DNA of 27,310 nucleotides from Halieaceae bacterium UBA4438 (GCA_002390485.1 DGPO01000019.1:3189-30498), one strand, 5' to 3'. Positions 8,215-18,704 are shown, counted from the first letter of the stretch. Numbers and translations: made by a program. Notes: generated by a model from the letters alone, not told the origin.

Positions 8215-9678
8215 GTGGCGTTAGAAACACTTTACTGGCACGACTACGAAACGTCGGGTGCGTCCCCTTCAAATGACCGACCTTGGCAATTTGCCGGTGT
8301 ACGGACAACACTTGATTTAAACGTTGTTGGAGAGCCGCTGACCGTCTACGCAAAGCCGGCAGTCGATGTGCTGCCGCACCCTGTGGCGGTTCGAGTCACG
8401 GGCATTTCGCCGTTTGAAGCACAAGAGAAAGGCGCGACTGAACAGGGCTTTATTTCCCGTATCCACGATGAGCTGTCGCAGCCCGGAACCTGCGGTGTGG
8501 GTTATAACTCACTGCGGTTCGACGACGAAGTGACACGGTTTACGCTGTGGCGTAATTTTTTTGACCCGTACGCACGCGAGTATAGCCGCGGCAACAGTCG
8601 GTGGGACCTAATCGATGTGGTCCGTTGCTTTTACGCACTGCGCCCCGACAGCCTTAACTGGCCAAAACGGTCTGATGGGGCCCCCAGTTTTAAGCTTGAG
8701 GACCTTACTGCTGCGAATGGACTCGAACACGGTGCTGCACACGACGCCATGTCCGATGTGACCGCGACGCTTCAATTAGCGCGTGCCTTGCGACAAAGCG
8801 ATGAGGTGTTGTTCGATCTACTACTGGCAAATCGGTTTAAGACGCGCGTCGAATCGATGATCGACACACTTAAGCTAACGCCTTTAGTTCACGTTTCAGG
8901 GCTTATGGGAACGGATCGTGGTTGCCTCGGTGTGGTTGTCCCTTTAGCGATCCACCCTGAATTTAAGTCTGATGTTATCTGTGCCGATTTATCGCGTAAA
9001 CCTGAGTTTCTAACAATGCCCCCCGAGCTTATTCGGACGCGTTTATTTGCCAAGTCCCATGAGTTGGCGTCGCCAGAGGAGCGCCCGGGGCTCATGACGA
9101 TCAAGGTGAATAAAGCGCCGGTCCTGTTACCCATGAGTCAGGTGACGCCCGAGTGCGCCAAGCGGTTGGGTTTGAGCGGTCAGGTTCTCAGGCAGCATTT
9201 GAACGAGCTTCGAGAAGCCAAGGCCCGTCATCCGGGTGAATTTACGCAACACCTTCAGGACGTCTACCGCGACAACACCAAAAAAACAGAGAGCAATCCC
9301 GATACCGCGCTTTACGGTGCTTTTGTTCCCGGTGCAGATCGACGGCTTATTCAAGAGGTCAGGGATTGCTCACCTGCTGAACTGAGAGATCGCCGGTTTG
9401 GGTTTAGCGACCCGCGCTTACCTGAGCTTTTGTTTCGCTATCGTGCACGCAATTGGCCTGATATTTTGACCGAGTCGGAACGCAAGCAGTGGCGTGACCA
9501 CTGCCGAGAACAGTGGCTAAACAGCAGCCACTTGAACCTTGAGATGTTCCAAAAAGTGCTTTTGGAGGAGCTGTCTCGAGACGGCCTGAACGAGAAGCAG
9601 GCCGTTGCGCTCAAGGATTTACAGCGCTGGGTATCAGAGCAGTGGGAAATTTTAGATGTCAGCACCGCTTCTGTTTAA
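8215..9678 (+). CDS. sbcB: Exodeoxyribonuclease I
   Basis: The 487-residue product is exonuclease I, which degrades single-stranded DNA in the 3' to 5' direction and takes part in recombination and mismatch repair. The DEDDh catalytic set is visible: Asp10 and Glu12 in WHDYETSG, FDDEVTRF for the second motif, and His176 and Asp181 in AAHDAMSDV. The nuclease core covers about the first 200 residues, followed by the SH3-like and C-terminal helical regions typical of the family. Its length is close to E. coli ExoI (475). Translation starts at GTG 8215, with GAGGAG 7 bases upstream. It follows fumarase after 36 bases with no terminator seen between them. Confidence 0.96.
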   Translation: MALETLYWHDYETSGASPSNDRPWQFAGVRTTLDLNVVGEPLTVYAKPAVDVLPHPVAVRVTGISPFEAQEKGATEQGFISRIHDELSQPGTCGVGYNSLRFDDEVTRFTLWRNFFDPYAREYSRGNSRWDLIDVVRCFYALRPDSLNWPKRSDGAPSFKLEDLTAANGLEHGAAHDAMSDVTATLQLARALRQSDEVLFDLLLANRFKTRVESMIDTLKLTPLVHVSGLMGTDRGCLGVVVPLAIHPEFKSDVICADLSRKPEFLTMPPELIRTRLFAKSHELASPEERPGLMTIKVNKAPVLLPMSQVTPECAKRLGLSGQVLRQHLNELREAKARHPGEFTQHLQDVYRDNTKKTESNPDTALYGAFVPGADRRLIQEVRDCSPAELRDRRFGFSDPRLPELLFRYRARNWPDILTESERKQWRDHCREQWLNSSHLNLEMFQKVLLEELSRDGLNEKQAVALKDLQRWVSEQWEILDVSTASV

Positions 9679-9726
9679 ACTAGGGGCGCAAGTGCGCTAC
9701 GTCGCGTGCAGGGAGAAAAGAGCGCT

Positions 9727-10740
9727 GTGAAATTCGCTGGGCACCACATATTAGGAATCAGTCAGTTTGATCGCGCAGAGGTCGATCGAATTTTCGAGGT
9801 TGCGGACCGCATGCGTCCGTATGCGCGTCGGGAACGCAAGACAAGCGTACTTGAGGGCGCGATCTTGGGGTCCATGTTTTTCGAACCCTCAACCCGCACG
9901 CGAATCAGTTTTGGTAGCGCGTTTAACCTTTTAGGTGGGCATGTCCGTGAGACAACGGGCTTTGAGAGCACGGCGATTGCAAAAGGTGAGTCGCTTTACG
10001 ACACCGCCCGAGTGCTCAGTGGCTACTCTGACGCCATTGTTATGCGCCACCCCACAGCAGGATCTGTGCGTGAGTTCGCCAGCGCAAGTCGCGTGCCCGT
10101 GATCAATGGGGGTGACGGCACAAACGAGCACCCCAGCCAAGCGCTACTCGACCTCTACACGATTCGCAGCGAGCTTGCCGATCGCCAACGTGGTATCGAC
10201 GGGCTCAGAATCGCAATGGTCGGAGACCTTCGATTTGGTCGCACCGTGCATTCACTCTCAAGACTATTGACGCGATTTAACAATGTCAGTGTCAGTTTGG
10301 TGGCGCCTTCGGAGCTAAAAATGCCAGGCGAGTTGGTCGATGAGATGCGCGCTAACGGTATAGAGGTGGTTCAAACCGATCAGCTTGAAGCCGGTATTGC
10401 CAATGTTGATATTGTTTACTCAACGCGCATTCAGGAAGAGCGGTTTGAGTCTCAGGCGGATGCCGACCTTTATCGCGGACGCTTTCGTCTCAATCAAAGT
10501 ATTTACACTGCATTTTGTGAGCCGAACACGGTCATCATGCACCCGTTACCGCGTGACTCCAGAGAGGGCGCACAAGAACTTGACGTCGACCTCAATGACG
10601 ACCCTAATCTTGCGATCTTTCGGCAGTCTGACAACGGCGTCCTCGTGCGAATGGCGCTATTTGCCTTGATTCTGGGTGTGGCAGATCAGGTGGACGACTA
10701 CTCAAGTCCGGTGAGCTGGAGCACGGAGCGGCGGTTTTGA
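9727..10740 (+). CDS. pyrB: Aspartate carbamoyltransferase, catalytic chain
   Basis: This enzyme joins carbamoyl phosphate to aspartate in pyrimidine synthesis. The 337-residue product shows the carbamoyl-phosphate loop FFEPSTRTR (Ser55-Thr56-Arg57-Thr58-Arg59), a lysine in AKGESLYDT (residue 86), MRHP at 106-109, HPSQALLDLYT from 135, and HPLPR late in the chain. The aspartate-domain pattern separates it from ornithine carbamoyltransferase. It is longer than E. coli PyrB (about 310), mainly through a C-terminal extension. Neither the regulatory gene pyrI nor a pyrC-type dihydroorotase lies beside it. The frame is open from 9706, but the GTG at 9727 is chosen because GGGAG at 9711-9715 precedes it and nothing resembling a ribosome site precedes 9706. 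Its stop overlaps the nudF start. Confidence 0.93.
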   Translation: MKFAGHHILGISQFDRAEVDRIFEVADRMRPYARRERKTSVLEGAILGSMFFEPSTRTRISFGSAFNLLGGHVRETTGFESTAIAKGESLYDTARVLSGYSDAIVMRHPTAGSVREFASASRVPVINGGDGTNEHPSQALLDLYTIRSELADRQRGIDGLRIAMVGDLRFGRTVHSLSRLLTRFNNVSVSLVAPSELKMPGELVDEMRANGIEVVQTDQLEAGIANVDIVYSTRIQEERFESQADADLYRGRFRLNQSIYTAFCEPNTVIMHPLPRDSREGAQELDVDLNDDPNLAIFRQSDNGVLVRMALFALILGVADQVDDYSSPVSWSTERRF

Positions 10741-11363
10741 GCGACGTCGCCCTGGTTTACGGCGCTCGCGACGTCGAGGTGACACGTCGCGAGACACTGT
10801 TTCAGGGGTACTTCCGAATGGACGCGATGACGCTTAAGCATCGTCGTTTTGACGGCAGTTGGACCGAGGGTATTCGTCGTGAAATGTTTGAGCGCGGCGA
10901 CGCTGTGGCGGTCTTGCCGTGGGATGTCGAGCGCGACCACGTCATTTTAATTGAACAGTTTAGGCCCGGTGCTATTCGAGAAGATGAATCACCTTGGATG
11001 CTCGAAGCGGTGGCTGGAATTGTCGAGCCGGGTGAGTCTGACGACGCGGTGGCGCACCGTGAAGCGCTGGAGGAGGCTGGATGTACCATGGATGCACTTC
11101 TCCCGGTGGTCTCTTATTACCCAAGCCCCGGCGCGTGTTCTGAGCAAATTCGGTTGTTTCTTGGGCGCGTGACCTCTGCGGCCGTTGGTGAGGTGAGAGG
11201 CCTCGACACTGAACACGAAGATATTTTGGTGCATTCGATACCGCGAGCAGAGGCCATTTCATTGTTAGACGCGGGGAAGATCAATAACGGCCTCACAATC
11301 ATCGCCTTACATTGGCTAGCGCGTCATGGCGAGGGTTTGAGAGCGGAGTGGTTAGTCACGTGA
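10737..11363 (+). CDS. nudF: ADP-ribose pyrophosphatase (Nudix)
   Basis: The 208-residue protein carries a complete Nudix box, GIVEPGE...REALEEAG, at residues 94-115, with the REALEEAG helix that binds magnesium. The surrounding sequence (YFRMDAMTLKHRRFDGSW, LIEQFRPGA, SYYPSPGACSEQIRLFLG) is that of the NudF group, which cleaves ADP-ribose to AMP and ribose 5-phosphate and so limits unwanted ADP-ribosylation. Translation begins at TTG 10737, inside TTGA with the pyrB stop; CGGAG at 10724-10728 is a suitable ribosome site. In E. coli nudF is linked to tolC/parE, so the coupling to pyrB and murJ here is a different context. Other small substrates are possible. Confidence 0.92.
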   Translation: MSDVALVYGARDVEVTRRETLFQGYFRMDAMTLKHRRFDGSWTEGIRREMFERGDAVAVLPWDVERDHVILIEQFRPGAIREDESPWMLEAVAGIVEPGESDDAVAHREALEEAGCTMDALLPVVSYYPSPGACSEQIRLFLGRVTSAAVGEVRGLDTEHEDILVHSIPRAEAISLLDAGKINNGLTIIALHWLARHGEGLRAEWLVT

Positions 11364-12952
11364 CGGAGGTCGCGGGCGAGCCAGACGGTAAACGGCGTGG
11401 ACTGTTAGGCGCCAGTTTTGTGGTCAGTTTGGGCACGACGTTGTCGAGAGTGCTCGGTCTTTGCCGTGACGTTGTACTGGCCAATCTACTGGGCGCTGCA
11501 CCGAATGCGGATGCGTTCTTTGTCGCTTTTAAGATCCCTAATTTTTTAAGACGCCTCTTTGCCGAGGGCGCCTTCTCGCAGGCGTTTGTTCCTGTACTCA
11601 CGGAGGTGCGCGAGCGAGGCTCCCACGACGAAGTGAAAGCACTTGTTAACCGAGTGGCGGGTGTGCTTGGTGGATCGTTACTGCTTTTGACTTCCCTGGC
11701 CATGATTATGGCGCCCTGGGTGGCGCTCTTATTTGCGCCAGGGTTTAGCCGCGACGCGGCGAAGCTTGCATTAACAGCGGACCTCATCGTGTGGACCTTT
11801 CCCTATTTGCTGTTAATCAGTTTGACGGGTTTTTGCGGTGCAATTTTAAACACTTACGGACGCTTTGCGGTTCCTGCTTACACGCCGGTGTTGCTCAATC
11901 TATCGCTGATTACTGCGGCCCTCGTCTGGGCACCGGCCATGCCTGAACCGGCGCTTGGCTTGGCGATGGGGGTCATGCTCGCCGGTGTGGTTCAGTTGTT
12001 ATTTCAGTGGCCTGCATTGCATTCGCTCGAACTGACGCCAAGGCCCGTTTGGGATACGCAGGATCCGGGTGTTCGCAAAATAATGACGTTGATGGTGCCC
12101 GCCCTCTTTGGTGTCTCAGTCAGCCAGATCAACTTGTTGTTTGACACTGTTTTGGCCAGTTTACTGCCCGATGGCAGCGTGGCGTGGCTTTATTACTCTG
12201 ACAGATTAACCGAGCTGCCCTTGGGTATCTTTGCCATTGCCATCGCCACGGTGATGTTGCCCACGCTTTCGGCGCTGAATACACGTGCTGAATCAGATGC
12301 GTTCGCGCGAACCCTCGCCTGGGCAGCTCGAAATGTCTTACTCATCGCAGTGCCAGCAACCGTTGCGTTGTGGCTCCTGGCAGAGCCCATATTGGCGACC
12401 TTATTCCAGTATGGGGCGTTCACAAACGACGACGTGTTAATGGCCTCAGCAAGCTTACGAGCCTACACCCTCGGCTTAGGCGGCTTCATGCTGATCAAAG
12501 TTCTGGCGCCCGGTTACTACGCGCGCCAAGACATGAAGACGCCGGTGAAGATCGGTATTATCGCGATGGTCAGTAACATGGTGCTGAACGTTGTTTTTGT
12601 GTTTCCACTGATGTGGTATTTCGACATGGGCCACGTGGGACTTGCTTTGGCAACCAGTGTGTCTGCATGGATTAATGCGGGACTTTTGTATTTGGGCCTT
12701 CGCCGCGAGGGTTTGTCGCTTGCTGAGATCTTGGCGCCTAAGTTTGTGCTTCGGATGCTTGCCGCTGTCGCCCTCATGGGCCTTATTATCAGTGCGCTGA
12801 CGCCGGATTATCCCCTGTGGCTCGAAGCGGATGTGGGTTGGCGCGTCGCTCGTATGACGACGGTTGTGACTGCAGGACTTGCAAGCTTTGTCCTTGTATT
12901 GGCGGTTTCTGGTTTAAAACTCAAAGCGCTTAAGGATCCCAGTGGACGCTAA
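11360..12952 (+). CDS. murJ: Lipid II flippase MurJ
   Basis: The product, about 530 residues with roughly 14 membrane segments, is MurJ (MviN), which moves lipid II across the inner membrane for peptidoglycan synthesis. Family signatures include SRVLGLCRDVVLAN, ADAFFVAFKIPNFLRRLFAEGAFSQAFVPV and DRLTELPLGIFAIAIATVMLP. The last is the conserved motif near the middle of the chain. The frame is open from 11312, but that start would overlap nudF by 52 bases. GTG 11360 gives a 4-base GTGA overlap with the nudF stop and has GGAG at 11345-11348 before it. A GTG at 11348 is an alternative. ribF follows 63 bases later, as in many gammaproteobacteria. Confidence 0.95.
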   Translation: MTEVAGEPDGKRRGLLGASFVVSLGTTLSRVLGLCRDVVLANLLGAAPNADAFFVAFKIPNFLRRLFAEGAFSQAFVPVLTEVRERGSHDEVKALVNRVAGVLGGSLLLLTSLAMIMAPWVALLFAPGFSRDAAKLALTADLIVWTFPYLLLISLTGFCGAILNTYGRFAVPAYTPVLLNLSLITAALVWAPAMPEPALGLAMGVMLAGVVQLLFQWPALHSLELTPRPVWDTQDPGVRKIMTLMVPALFGVSVSQINLLFDTVLASLLPDGSVAWLYYSDRLTELPLGIFAIAIATVMLPTLSALNTRAESDAFARTLAWAARNVLLIAVPATVALWLLAEPILATLFQYGAFTNDDVLMASASLRAYTLGLGGFMLIKVLAPGYYARQDMKTPVKIGIIAMVSNMVLNVVFVFPLMWYFDMGHVGLALATSVSAWINAGLLYLGLRREGLSLAEILAPKFVLRMLAAVALMGLIISALTPDYPLWLEADVGWRVARMTTVVTAGLASFVLVLAVSGLKLKALKDPSGR

Positions 12953-12979
12953 AGAGGCGATAGTCCGGCTCCGGTTCTG

Positions 12980-12985
12980 TATACT
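12980..12985 (+). promoter_or_regulatory. Possible -10 box upstream of ribF
   Basis: TATACT lies in the 63-base murJ-ribF gap, about 30 bases before the ribF ATG. The region 16-18 bases further upstream has no clear -35 hexamer, so only a weak claim can be made. Confidence 0.3.
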
Positions 12986-13015
12986 TTCGTCTGTCACCTG
13001 ATTGCGCAAGGCACC

Positions 13016-13957
13016 ATGAAACTCATTCGAGGACAGCATAATTTTTCGGGATCCTCTCCGACGGGCAGCGCAGTAACCATTGGTTCGTTTGATGGCGTGC
13101 ACCGAGGGCACCGAGAGGTCTTAGCTCATTTGAAACGTGAGGCGGACCTGCGTGGACTCTCGACCACGGTTGTTACCTTTGAGCCGCTACCGGGTGAGTT
13201 TTTGTTTCCAGACAAAGCGCCGCCGAGACTCATGACCTTTAGAGAGAAATTTCGAGCCCTTGAAAGCCTGGGTATCGACAACTTAATGTGTCTTAAATTT
13301 AACGACGCATTGCGGGCGATGTCCCCGCGAGAGTTTGTAGAACGCATTTTTATCGACGGATTAAGTGCGCGTTACATTGCGTTTGGCGATGATTTTCGGT
13401 TTGGAAAACAGCGGGCGGGGGACTTTGCCTTTACTCAGCGCCTGGCGGATGAGCTGGGGTACGAGGTGGTTCCAACGTCAACATTTGACCTCGATGGCGA
13501 GCGAGTCAGTAGCACGCGCATTCGGTCTGCACTTTTAGACGCTCACTTTGTACAGGCGGCCCATCTTTTAGGGCGGCCGTTTAAACTTTCGGGAAAAGTC
13601 CTCAAAGGCAAGCAGTTGGGGCGCCAAATTGGAGCGCCAACCGCCAATATTGCCCTGAAGCGTGTAAAGTCGCCATTGCACGGGGTTTACGCGGTTCGAG
13701 TGTCGGGCGCCGGTCTTAAAAATGCGCCGGGCGTGGCCAATGTCGGTGTGAGACCTACGGTAAACGATGGAATGCTCGCAAACCTAGAAGTGCATTTATT
13801 CGACTTTGCTCGCGATATTTATGGGGAGCGCCTTGAAGTGGAGTTCATGACGAAACTCCGTGACGAGAAAAAATTTGATTCGCTGGATGCGCTCAAAGCC
13901 GCAATTGCGTCGGACCAAGAAGCCGCGCAAGTTTGGCACAGAGCCCATCCAGCCTAA
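13016..13957 (+). CDS. ribF: Bifunctional riboflavin kinase / FAD synthetase
   Basis: RibF turns riboflavin into FMN and then FAD. The 313-residue product has both domains. The N-terminal adenylyltransferase starts with [10 protein letters not shown] (residues 23-32), a nucleotidyltransferase motif, and has STRIRSALL around 165-175. The C-terminal flavokinase carries [10 protein letters not shown] (202-211) and GVYAVRV. Its length is that of E. coli RibF. It starts at ATG 13016 after AAGG. ileS follows 24 bases after the stop, keeping the usual ribF-ileS-lspA order. No FMN riboswitch is seen in front of it. Confidence 0.97.
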   Translation: MKLIRGQHNFSGSSPTGSAVTIGSFDGVHRGHREVLAHLKREADLRGLSTTVVTFEPLPGEFLFPDKAPPRLMTFREKFRALESLGIDNLMCLKFNDALRAMSPREFVERIFIDGLSARYIAFGDDFRFGKQRAGDFAFTQRLADELGYEVVPTSTFDLDGERVSSTRIRSALLDAHFVQAAHLLGRPFKLSGKVLKGKQLGRQIGAPTANIALKRVKSPLHGVYAVRVSGAGLKNAPGVANVGVRPTVNDGMLANLEVHLFDFARDIYGERLEVEFMTKLRDEKKFDSLDALKAAIASDQEAAQVWHRAHPA

Positions 13958-13980
13958 TATTTCGAGAATTCAGACGTACA

Positions 13981-16782
13981 ATGAGCGACTATAAAAGCAC
14001 TTTAAATCTTCCCGAGACTGGGTTTCCGATGAAGGCCAACCTGACTCAGCGCGAGCCGCAACGGCTAAAGCAGTGGGGGGAGATGTCGCTTTATCAGAAG
14101 ATGCGCGACGCCGGCGCGGGCAAGCCCACGTTTATCCTTCATGACGGCCCTCCTTACGCCAACGGTGAGCTTCACGTAGGTCATGCGGTTAATAAAATCC
14201 TCAAGGACATCATTGTGAAGTCCAAGGCCTTGTCAGGTTTTGACGCGCCCTATGTACCGGGCTGGGACTGTCACGGCCTACCGATTGAGCTGAATGTTGA
14301 GAAAAAGGTCGGCAAGCCCGGGCACAAGGTCTCGGCCAGTGAGTTTCGCCAAAAGTGTCGCGATTACGCGGCGAAACAAGTCAGTAATCAGCGCGAAGAT
14401 TTTGAACGGATGGGGGTGCTCGGTGACTGGGAAAATCCTTACCTCACCATGGACTTTTCGTTTGAGGCAAATATTGTTCGCACCCTCGGCAAGATTATTG
14501 ACAACGGGCATTTAAAGCAGGGGTTTAAGCCAGTTCACTGGTGTCTTGACTGTGGTTCGGCGCTTGCCGAAGCAGAGGTGGAGTATCAAGACAAGGTGTC
14601 ATCCGCGATTGATGTGGCGTTCCCGTTTGCTAACCAGACTGCGGCTGCGGCCCTGCTGGGTGTGCAAGGCGCAGGAGAGCTGTCAGTAGCGATTTGGACG
14701 ACAACACCGTGGACGTTGGCGGCAAACCGTGGGGTCAGTCTTGCGCCCGATCTAGACTATGTTCTTATTCGCGTCGCCGGGCGTGGTGTTCTCGTGGCTG
14801 AGGCCCTCGCGGATGATTGTGCGGTGCGGTTTGGCGAGGAAGAGGCAAAAGTGCTTGCGCGTATTAAGGGTGCTGAGCTTGATCGTGTGGAAGTCATACC
14901 GCCATTTTCTACGACCCCTGTGCCCTTAATGCTGGGTGATCACGTTACAACTGACGCCGGCACCGGCTGTGTTCACACAGCACCTGCACACGGGCAAGAG
15001 GACTTCCAGATTGGTCAAGCGTATGACTTGGAGGTTTACAACCCGGTCGGTGCCAACGGTGTGTATTTACCGGGCACGCCCGTGTTTGAAGGAAAGCACA
15101 TATTTAAAGCCAACGACGAGATTGTTGAAGCACTCGCGGCGCGTGAGATTCTCTTGTGCCATCGTCCCTTTACTCACTCCTACCCGCATTGCTGGCGGCA
15201 TAAAACGCCCATCATTTTCCGCGCGACGCCGCAGTGGTTTGTGTCAATGGACAAAGAAGGGATCTTGTCGCAAGCACAGGCTGCTGTAGACACCGTGAAC
15301 TGGGTTCCTGAATGGGGTCGCGCGCGTATAGACGCAATGCTGGATGGTCGCCCCGATTGGTGTGTGTCGCGGCAAAGAACGTGGGGTGTGCCCATTGCCC
15401 TGTTAGTCAATAAAGTCGATGGCGCCCTGCACCCTCGGACAATTGAGCTTATTGAGGATGTTGCGCAGCGCATTGAAAAGAAAGGGATCGACGCTTGGTT
15501 TGATTTAGAGGTCGCGGATTTAATAGGCGAGGAGGCCGATGCCTACGAAAAGGTCGTGGATACCCTCGACGTATGGTTCGACTCGGGCGTCACTCATGCC
15601 TGTGTGCTCCGCGAGCGCGAGGGCTTATCGGCGCCAGCAGACCTCTACCTGGAGGGCTCCGACCAGCACCGTGGGTGGTTCCAGTCGTCATTGCTTACGG
15701 GCATAGGCGCGTTTAATGAGTCTCCTTATCGCCAAGTGCTGACCCACGGTTTTACCGTTGACGGCGACGGGCGCAAGATGTCGAAGTCGATCGGTAATAT
15801 CATACCGGCCAAGAAAGCAATGAATGACATGGGCGCTGACATTTTGCGCCTTTGGGTCTCGTCAGCTGACTACCGCAATGAGATTGCCGCAAGCGATGAG
15901 ATTTTCAAACGGACAGCGGACACCTATCGACGTATTCGAAACACCTCGCGGTTTTTGCTGGCGAATTTGGCGGGCTTTGAGCCTGCGCGCGACCTCGTCG
16001 ACAGTGCACAGCTTTTGCCGCTGGACCAGTGGATCGTGAGTAAGGCAAGAGACCTGCAGGTTGAGCTTTTAGAGGCCTACGACACCTATCAGTTTCATCA
16101 CGTTTATCACAAGGTTCATAACTTCTGCAGTGGCGAACTCGGCGGATTTTACCTGGACGTCATTAAGGATCGACAGTACACCACACAGACGAATTCACTG
16201 GCGCGGCGGTCTTGTCAAACCGCGCTCTATCACCTGGCCGAAGCGATAAGCCGCTGGATTGCCCCCATTCTCAGTTTTACTGCAGAGGAGATTTGGGAAA
16301 ATCTACCGGGTGAGCGCACGGAGTCTGTATTTTTAAGTGAGTGGTACGACTTAGACGTCGTTCACGACCGAGAGGAGATGGGTGATGCCTTTTGGTCGCT
16401 GTGTCTTGCGGTACGACAAGACGTCAACAAGGCCATGGAGGCCGAGCGTGCCGCCGGACACATCCGAGGTTCACTCGACGCCACGGTAACACTCTACGCT
16501 TCGAGCGAACTGCGGGCACTGCTTGCGTCCCTTGAGGATGAGTTGCGCTTTGTCTTGATCACATCGGCGGTTGATCTTGCACCTCTGAACGAGGCGCCTG
16601 AAGGAGCACTTGAGGGTGAAGTCGAAGGCTTAAAAGTGGTTGTGTCTGCGAGCACTGCGGAGAAATGCGAGCGATGCTGGCATCGTCGCGCTGATATTGG
16701 GACTTTCGCCGACCACCCTACACTTTGCGGACGTTGCGTGACCAATATCGTCGGTGAGGGTGAGATTCGCTACTATGCCTAG
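13981..16782 (+). CDS. ileS: Isoleucyl-tRNA synthetase
   Basis: The 933-residue class I synthetase charges tRNA-Ile and edits misactivated valine. Visible features are the HIGH motif as HVGH in [13 protein letters not shown] and the start of the CP1 editing domain with [13 protein letters not shown]. The KMSKS motif at 599-603 ([10 protein letters not shown]) is almost the same position as in E. coli. A C-terminal zinc-binding group has four cysteines (CERCW and CGRC near the end). This is the bacterial IleS1-like form, not the eukaryote-like mupirocin-resistant IleS2, judging by its size and zinc tail. The frame is open from 13933 inside ribF, but ATG 13981 gives the normal N-terminus ([20 protein letters not shown]). 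No strong ribosome site is seen before it. It overlaps lspA by 8 bases. Confidence 0.98.
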   Translation: MSDYKSTLNLPETGFPMKANLTQREPQRLKQWGEMSLYQKMRDAGAGKPTFILHDGPPYANGELHVGHAVNKILKDIIVKSKALSGFDAPYVPGWDCHGLPIELNVEKKVGKPGHKVSASEFRQKCRDYAAKQVSNQREDFERMGVLGDWENPYLTMDFSFEANIVRTLGKIIDNGHLKQGFKPVHWCLDCGSALAEAEVEYQDKVSSAIDVAFPFANQTAAAALLGVQGAGELSVAIWTTTPWTLAANRGVSLAPDLDYVLIRVAGRGVLVAEALADDCAVRFGEEEAKVLARIKGAELDRVEVIPPFSTTPVPLMLGDHVTTDAGTGCVHTAPAHGQEDFQIGQAYDLEVYNPVGANGVYLPGTPVFEGKHIFKANDEIVEALAAREILLCHRPFTHSYPHCWRHKTPIIFRATPQWFVSMDKEGILSQAQAAVDTVNWVPEWGRARIDAMLDGRPDWCVSRQRTWGVPIALLVNKVDGALHPRTIELIEDVAQRIEKKGIDAWFDLEVADLIGEEADAYEKVVDTLDVWFDSGVTHACVLREREGLSAPADLYLEGSDQHRGWFQSSLLTGIGAFNESPYRQVLTHGFTVDGDGRKMSKSIGNIIPAKKAMNDMGADILRLWVSSADYRNEIAASDEIFKRTADTYRRIRNTSRFLLANLAGFEPARDLVDSAQLLPLDQWIVSKARDLQVELLEAYDTYQFHHVYHKVHNFCSGELGGFYLDVIKDRQYTTQTNSLARRSCQTALYHLAEAISRWIAPILSFTAEEIWENLPGERTESVFLSEWYDLDVVHDREEMGDAFWSLCLAVRQDVNKAMEAERAAGHIRGSLDATVTLYASSELRALLASLEDELRFVLITSAVDLAPLNEAPEGALEGEVEGLKVVVSASTAEKCERCWHRRADIGTFADHPTLCGRCVTNIVGEGEIRYYA

Positions 16783-17302
16783 CGACCAGAGAGTTGCCAG
16801 CGCCCCAATGAGCCTCCGAATATTCAGTAACCCATGGGCTGGATTCGCGTTGGCGAGTATTGTCATCGGTCTTGATCAGTACACTAAAGACCTGGCAAGT
16901 CGGCAGCTGGTATACCGCGTGCCCGTCGAGATCACGTCGTGGTTTGACCTGACCCTGGCGCACAACTCGGGTGCTGCTTTCAGTTTTCTGGCAACAGCGG
17001 GTGGTTGGCAACGATGGTTTTTAGCGGTTATAGCCCTTGTGGTGAGTAGCGTTGTCGCGGTTTGGCTGACGCGACTGTCTTCACAGCAGCGTGTTTTGGG
17101 CGTCGCTTTGGGACTCATCTTGGGGGGTGGCCTTGGTAATTTAATTGACCGCGTCAGTCTGGGCTACGTGGTTGATTTCATTTCCTGGCATTACGGAACG
17201 TGGTATTGGCCCGCTTTTAATATTGCTGATGCGGCCATCTGCCTGGGTGCTGTCTTGTTACTTTGGGACAGTGTTGCTGGCGAATCGAGTAAGAGCGAAT
17301 GA
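16775..17302 (+). CDS. lspA: Lipoprotein signal peptidase (signal peptidase II)
   Basis: LspA removes the signal peptide from lipoproteins after their cysteine is lipidated. The 175-residue product has four membrane segments. It also has the family motifs: DQYTKDL near the first segment, [22 protein letters not shown], and the two active-site aspartate regions VVDFI and FNIADAAIC. The start is not certain. ATG 16775 overlaps the ileS stop by 8 bases and has GAGG about 14 bases before it. ATG 16808 would give a shorter N-terminus closer to E. coli but lacks a good ribosome site. bamD at 24045 encodes one lipoprotein that this enzyme would process. Confidence 0.95.
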   Translation: MPSDQRVASAPMSLRIFSNPWAGFALASIVIGLDQYTKDLASRQLVYRVPVEITSWFDLTLAHNSGAAFSFLATAGGWQRWFLAVIALVVSSVVAVWLTRLSSQQRVLGVALGLILGGGLGNLIDRVSLGYVVDFISWHYGTWYWPAFNIADAAICLGAVLLLWDSVAGESSKSE

Positions 17303-17751
17303 CGAACGAGATAGCTATTTCATCAAACACCAAGGTGTCCTTGAACTTTTCGATCACGTTGGAGACCGGGGAGGTCGTGGACAGTAACTTTGACCGTCCG
17401 CCCGTTGGTTTTGTTATGGGTGATGGCTCACTTTTACCCAGTTTTGAATCGTGTCTCCTTGGCTTAAAAGCCGGCGAACAGGCGTCGTTTACGATTGAAC
17501 CCGAGCAGGGCTTTGGTGAGCCTCAAGACGCTAACTTTCAGGACATGCCTCGGCGTACCTTTAGCAATGACAGCGAGTTGGAAGTGGGTATGGTGTTCTC
17601 GTTCGCGGATGCGGCGGGCGGTGAGCTGCCTGGTGTTGTCGATTTTTTTGACGAAGAGACAGTCCGTGTTAATTTTAACCACCCACTCGCGGGACGCACC
17701 CTCAAATTTGAGGTGAAAATCGACCGCGTCGAACCAGCGGAGTTGCACTGA
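17299..17751 (+). CDS. fkpB: FKBP-type peptidyl-prolyl isomerase, SlpA/FkpB type
   Basis: The 150-residue cytoplasmic protein belongs to the SlyD/SlpA class of FKBP isomerases, which speed proline cis-trans isomerisation and act as small chaperones. Visible motifs are [16 protein letters not shown] at the start, [20 protein letters not shown], and the insert-in-flap domain near EPEQGFGEP, ending in [15 protein letters not shown]. The metal-binding histidine-rich tail of SlyD is absent, pointing to FkpB. It overlaps lspA as ATGA and ispH as TGATG, so the three are almost certainly translated together. The lspA-fkpB-ispH order is conserved in gammaproteobacteria. Confidence 0.95.
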   Translation: MTNEIAISSNTKVSLNFSITLETGEVVDSNFDRPPVGFVMGDGSLLPSFESCLLGLKAGEQASFTIEPEQGFGEPQDANFQDMPRRTFSNDSELEVGMVFSFADAAGGELPGVVDFFDEETVRVNFNHPLAGRTLKFEVKIDRVEPAELH

Positions 17752-18704
17752 TGACCGTGATGCTTGCCAACCCACGCGGCTTTTGCGCCGGTGTTGATCG
17801 TGCGATCGATATTGTTGACCGTGCGCTCGAAGTCTTTGGTCGCCCGATCTACGTGCGACACGAAGTGGTCCACAACAAAACGGTGGTCGATGACTTAAGT
17901 CAGCGAGGAGCTGTCTTCGTTGAGGAGCTGCATGAAGTCCCTGACGACGCCATCGTGATTTTCAGTGCGCATGGCGTATCAAAAGCAGTACAGGATGAAG
18001 CAGCCGATCGCGGTTTACAGGTTTTCGATGCGACCTGCCCGTTAGTGACAAAAGTCCATGTCGAAGTGACCGCATTTAGTCGCGCCGGACGAGAATGTAT
18101 TTTGATTGGTCATGAGGGGCATCCCGAAGTTGAAGGCACCATGGGTCAGTACGACACCTCCACGGGCGGTAAAATGTATTTGGTGGAGGACGAAGAGCAG
18201 GTCGCTAATTTGGCCGTTCGGGATCCTGATAACCTGGCCTTTGTGACTCAGACAACCCTGTCAGTAGACGACACAGCCAAGGTCATTGAGGCGCTTCGCG
18301 CTCGCTTTCCGAATATTCAGGGGCCTCGTAAAGACGATATTTGCTACGCGACTCAGAATCGTCAGGACGCGGTGCGTACGCTCGCTGAAAAGTCTAATGT
18401 TGTGCTTGTGGTGGGTTCGCCCAATAGTTCTAATTCCAACAGGCTCAAGGAGCTTGCTGAGCGCTGTGGCGCCAGCGCTTACTTGATTGAGTCTGCCGAT
18501 ATGATCGATCCGAAATGGATGCGTTCAGATGATAACGTCGGTGTGACCGCAGGAGCCTCTGCACCTGAGCACCTTGTTGAAGGCGTCGTATCCTGGCTTC
18601 GTAATCAAGGGCATGCCAGTGTCGAATCGCTCGAGGGCCGCCCCGAAAACATCACGTTCTCGCTGCCAAAAGAGCTTCGGATACCAACCGTCGACGTGAG
18701 CTAG
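17751..18704 (+). CDS. ispH: 4-hydroxy-3-methylbut-2-enyl diphosphate reductase
   Basis: IspH (LytB) carries out the last step of the MEP isoprenoid pathway, reducing HMBPP to IPP and DMAPP with a [4Fe-4S] cluster. Of 317 residues, the three cluster cysteines are at 12 (NPRGFCAGV), 96 (DATCPLV) and 198 ([11 protein letters not shown]). [24 protein letters not shown] and [12 protein letters not shown] are also present and belong to the substrate site. Its ATG overlaps the fkpB stop by one base. In P. aeruginosa the minor pilin genes lie beyond ispH; here a lone pilin-like gene follows after 126 bases. Confidence 0.98.
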   Translation: MTVMLANPRGFCAGVDRAIDIVDRALEVFGRPIYVRHEVVHNKTVVDDLSQRGAVFVEELHEVPDDAIVIFSAHGVSKAVQDEAADRGLQVFDATCPLVTKVHVEVTAFSRAGRECILIGHEGHPEVEGTMGQYDTSTGGKMYLVEDEEQVANLAVRDPDNLAFVTQTTLSVDDTAKVIEALRARFPNIQGPRKDDICYATQNRQDAVRTLAEKSNVVLVVGSPNSSNSNRLKELAERCGASAYLIESADMIDPKWMRSDDNVGVTAGASAPEHLVEGVVSWLRNQGHASVESLEGRPENITFSLPKELRIPTVDVS

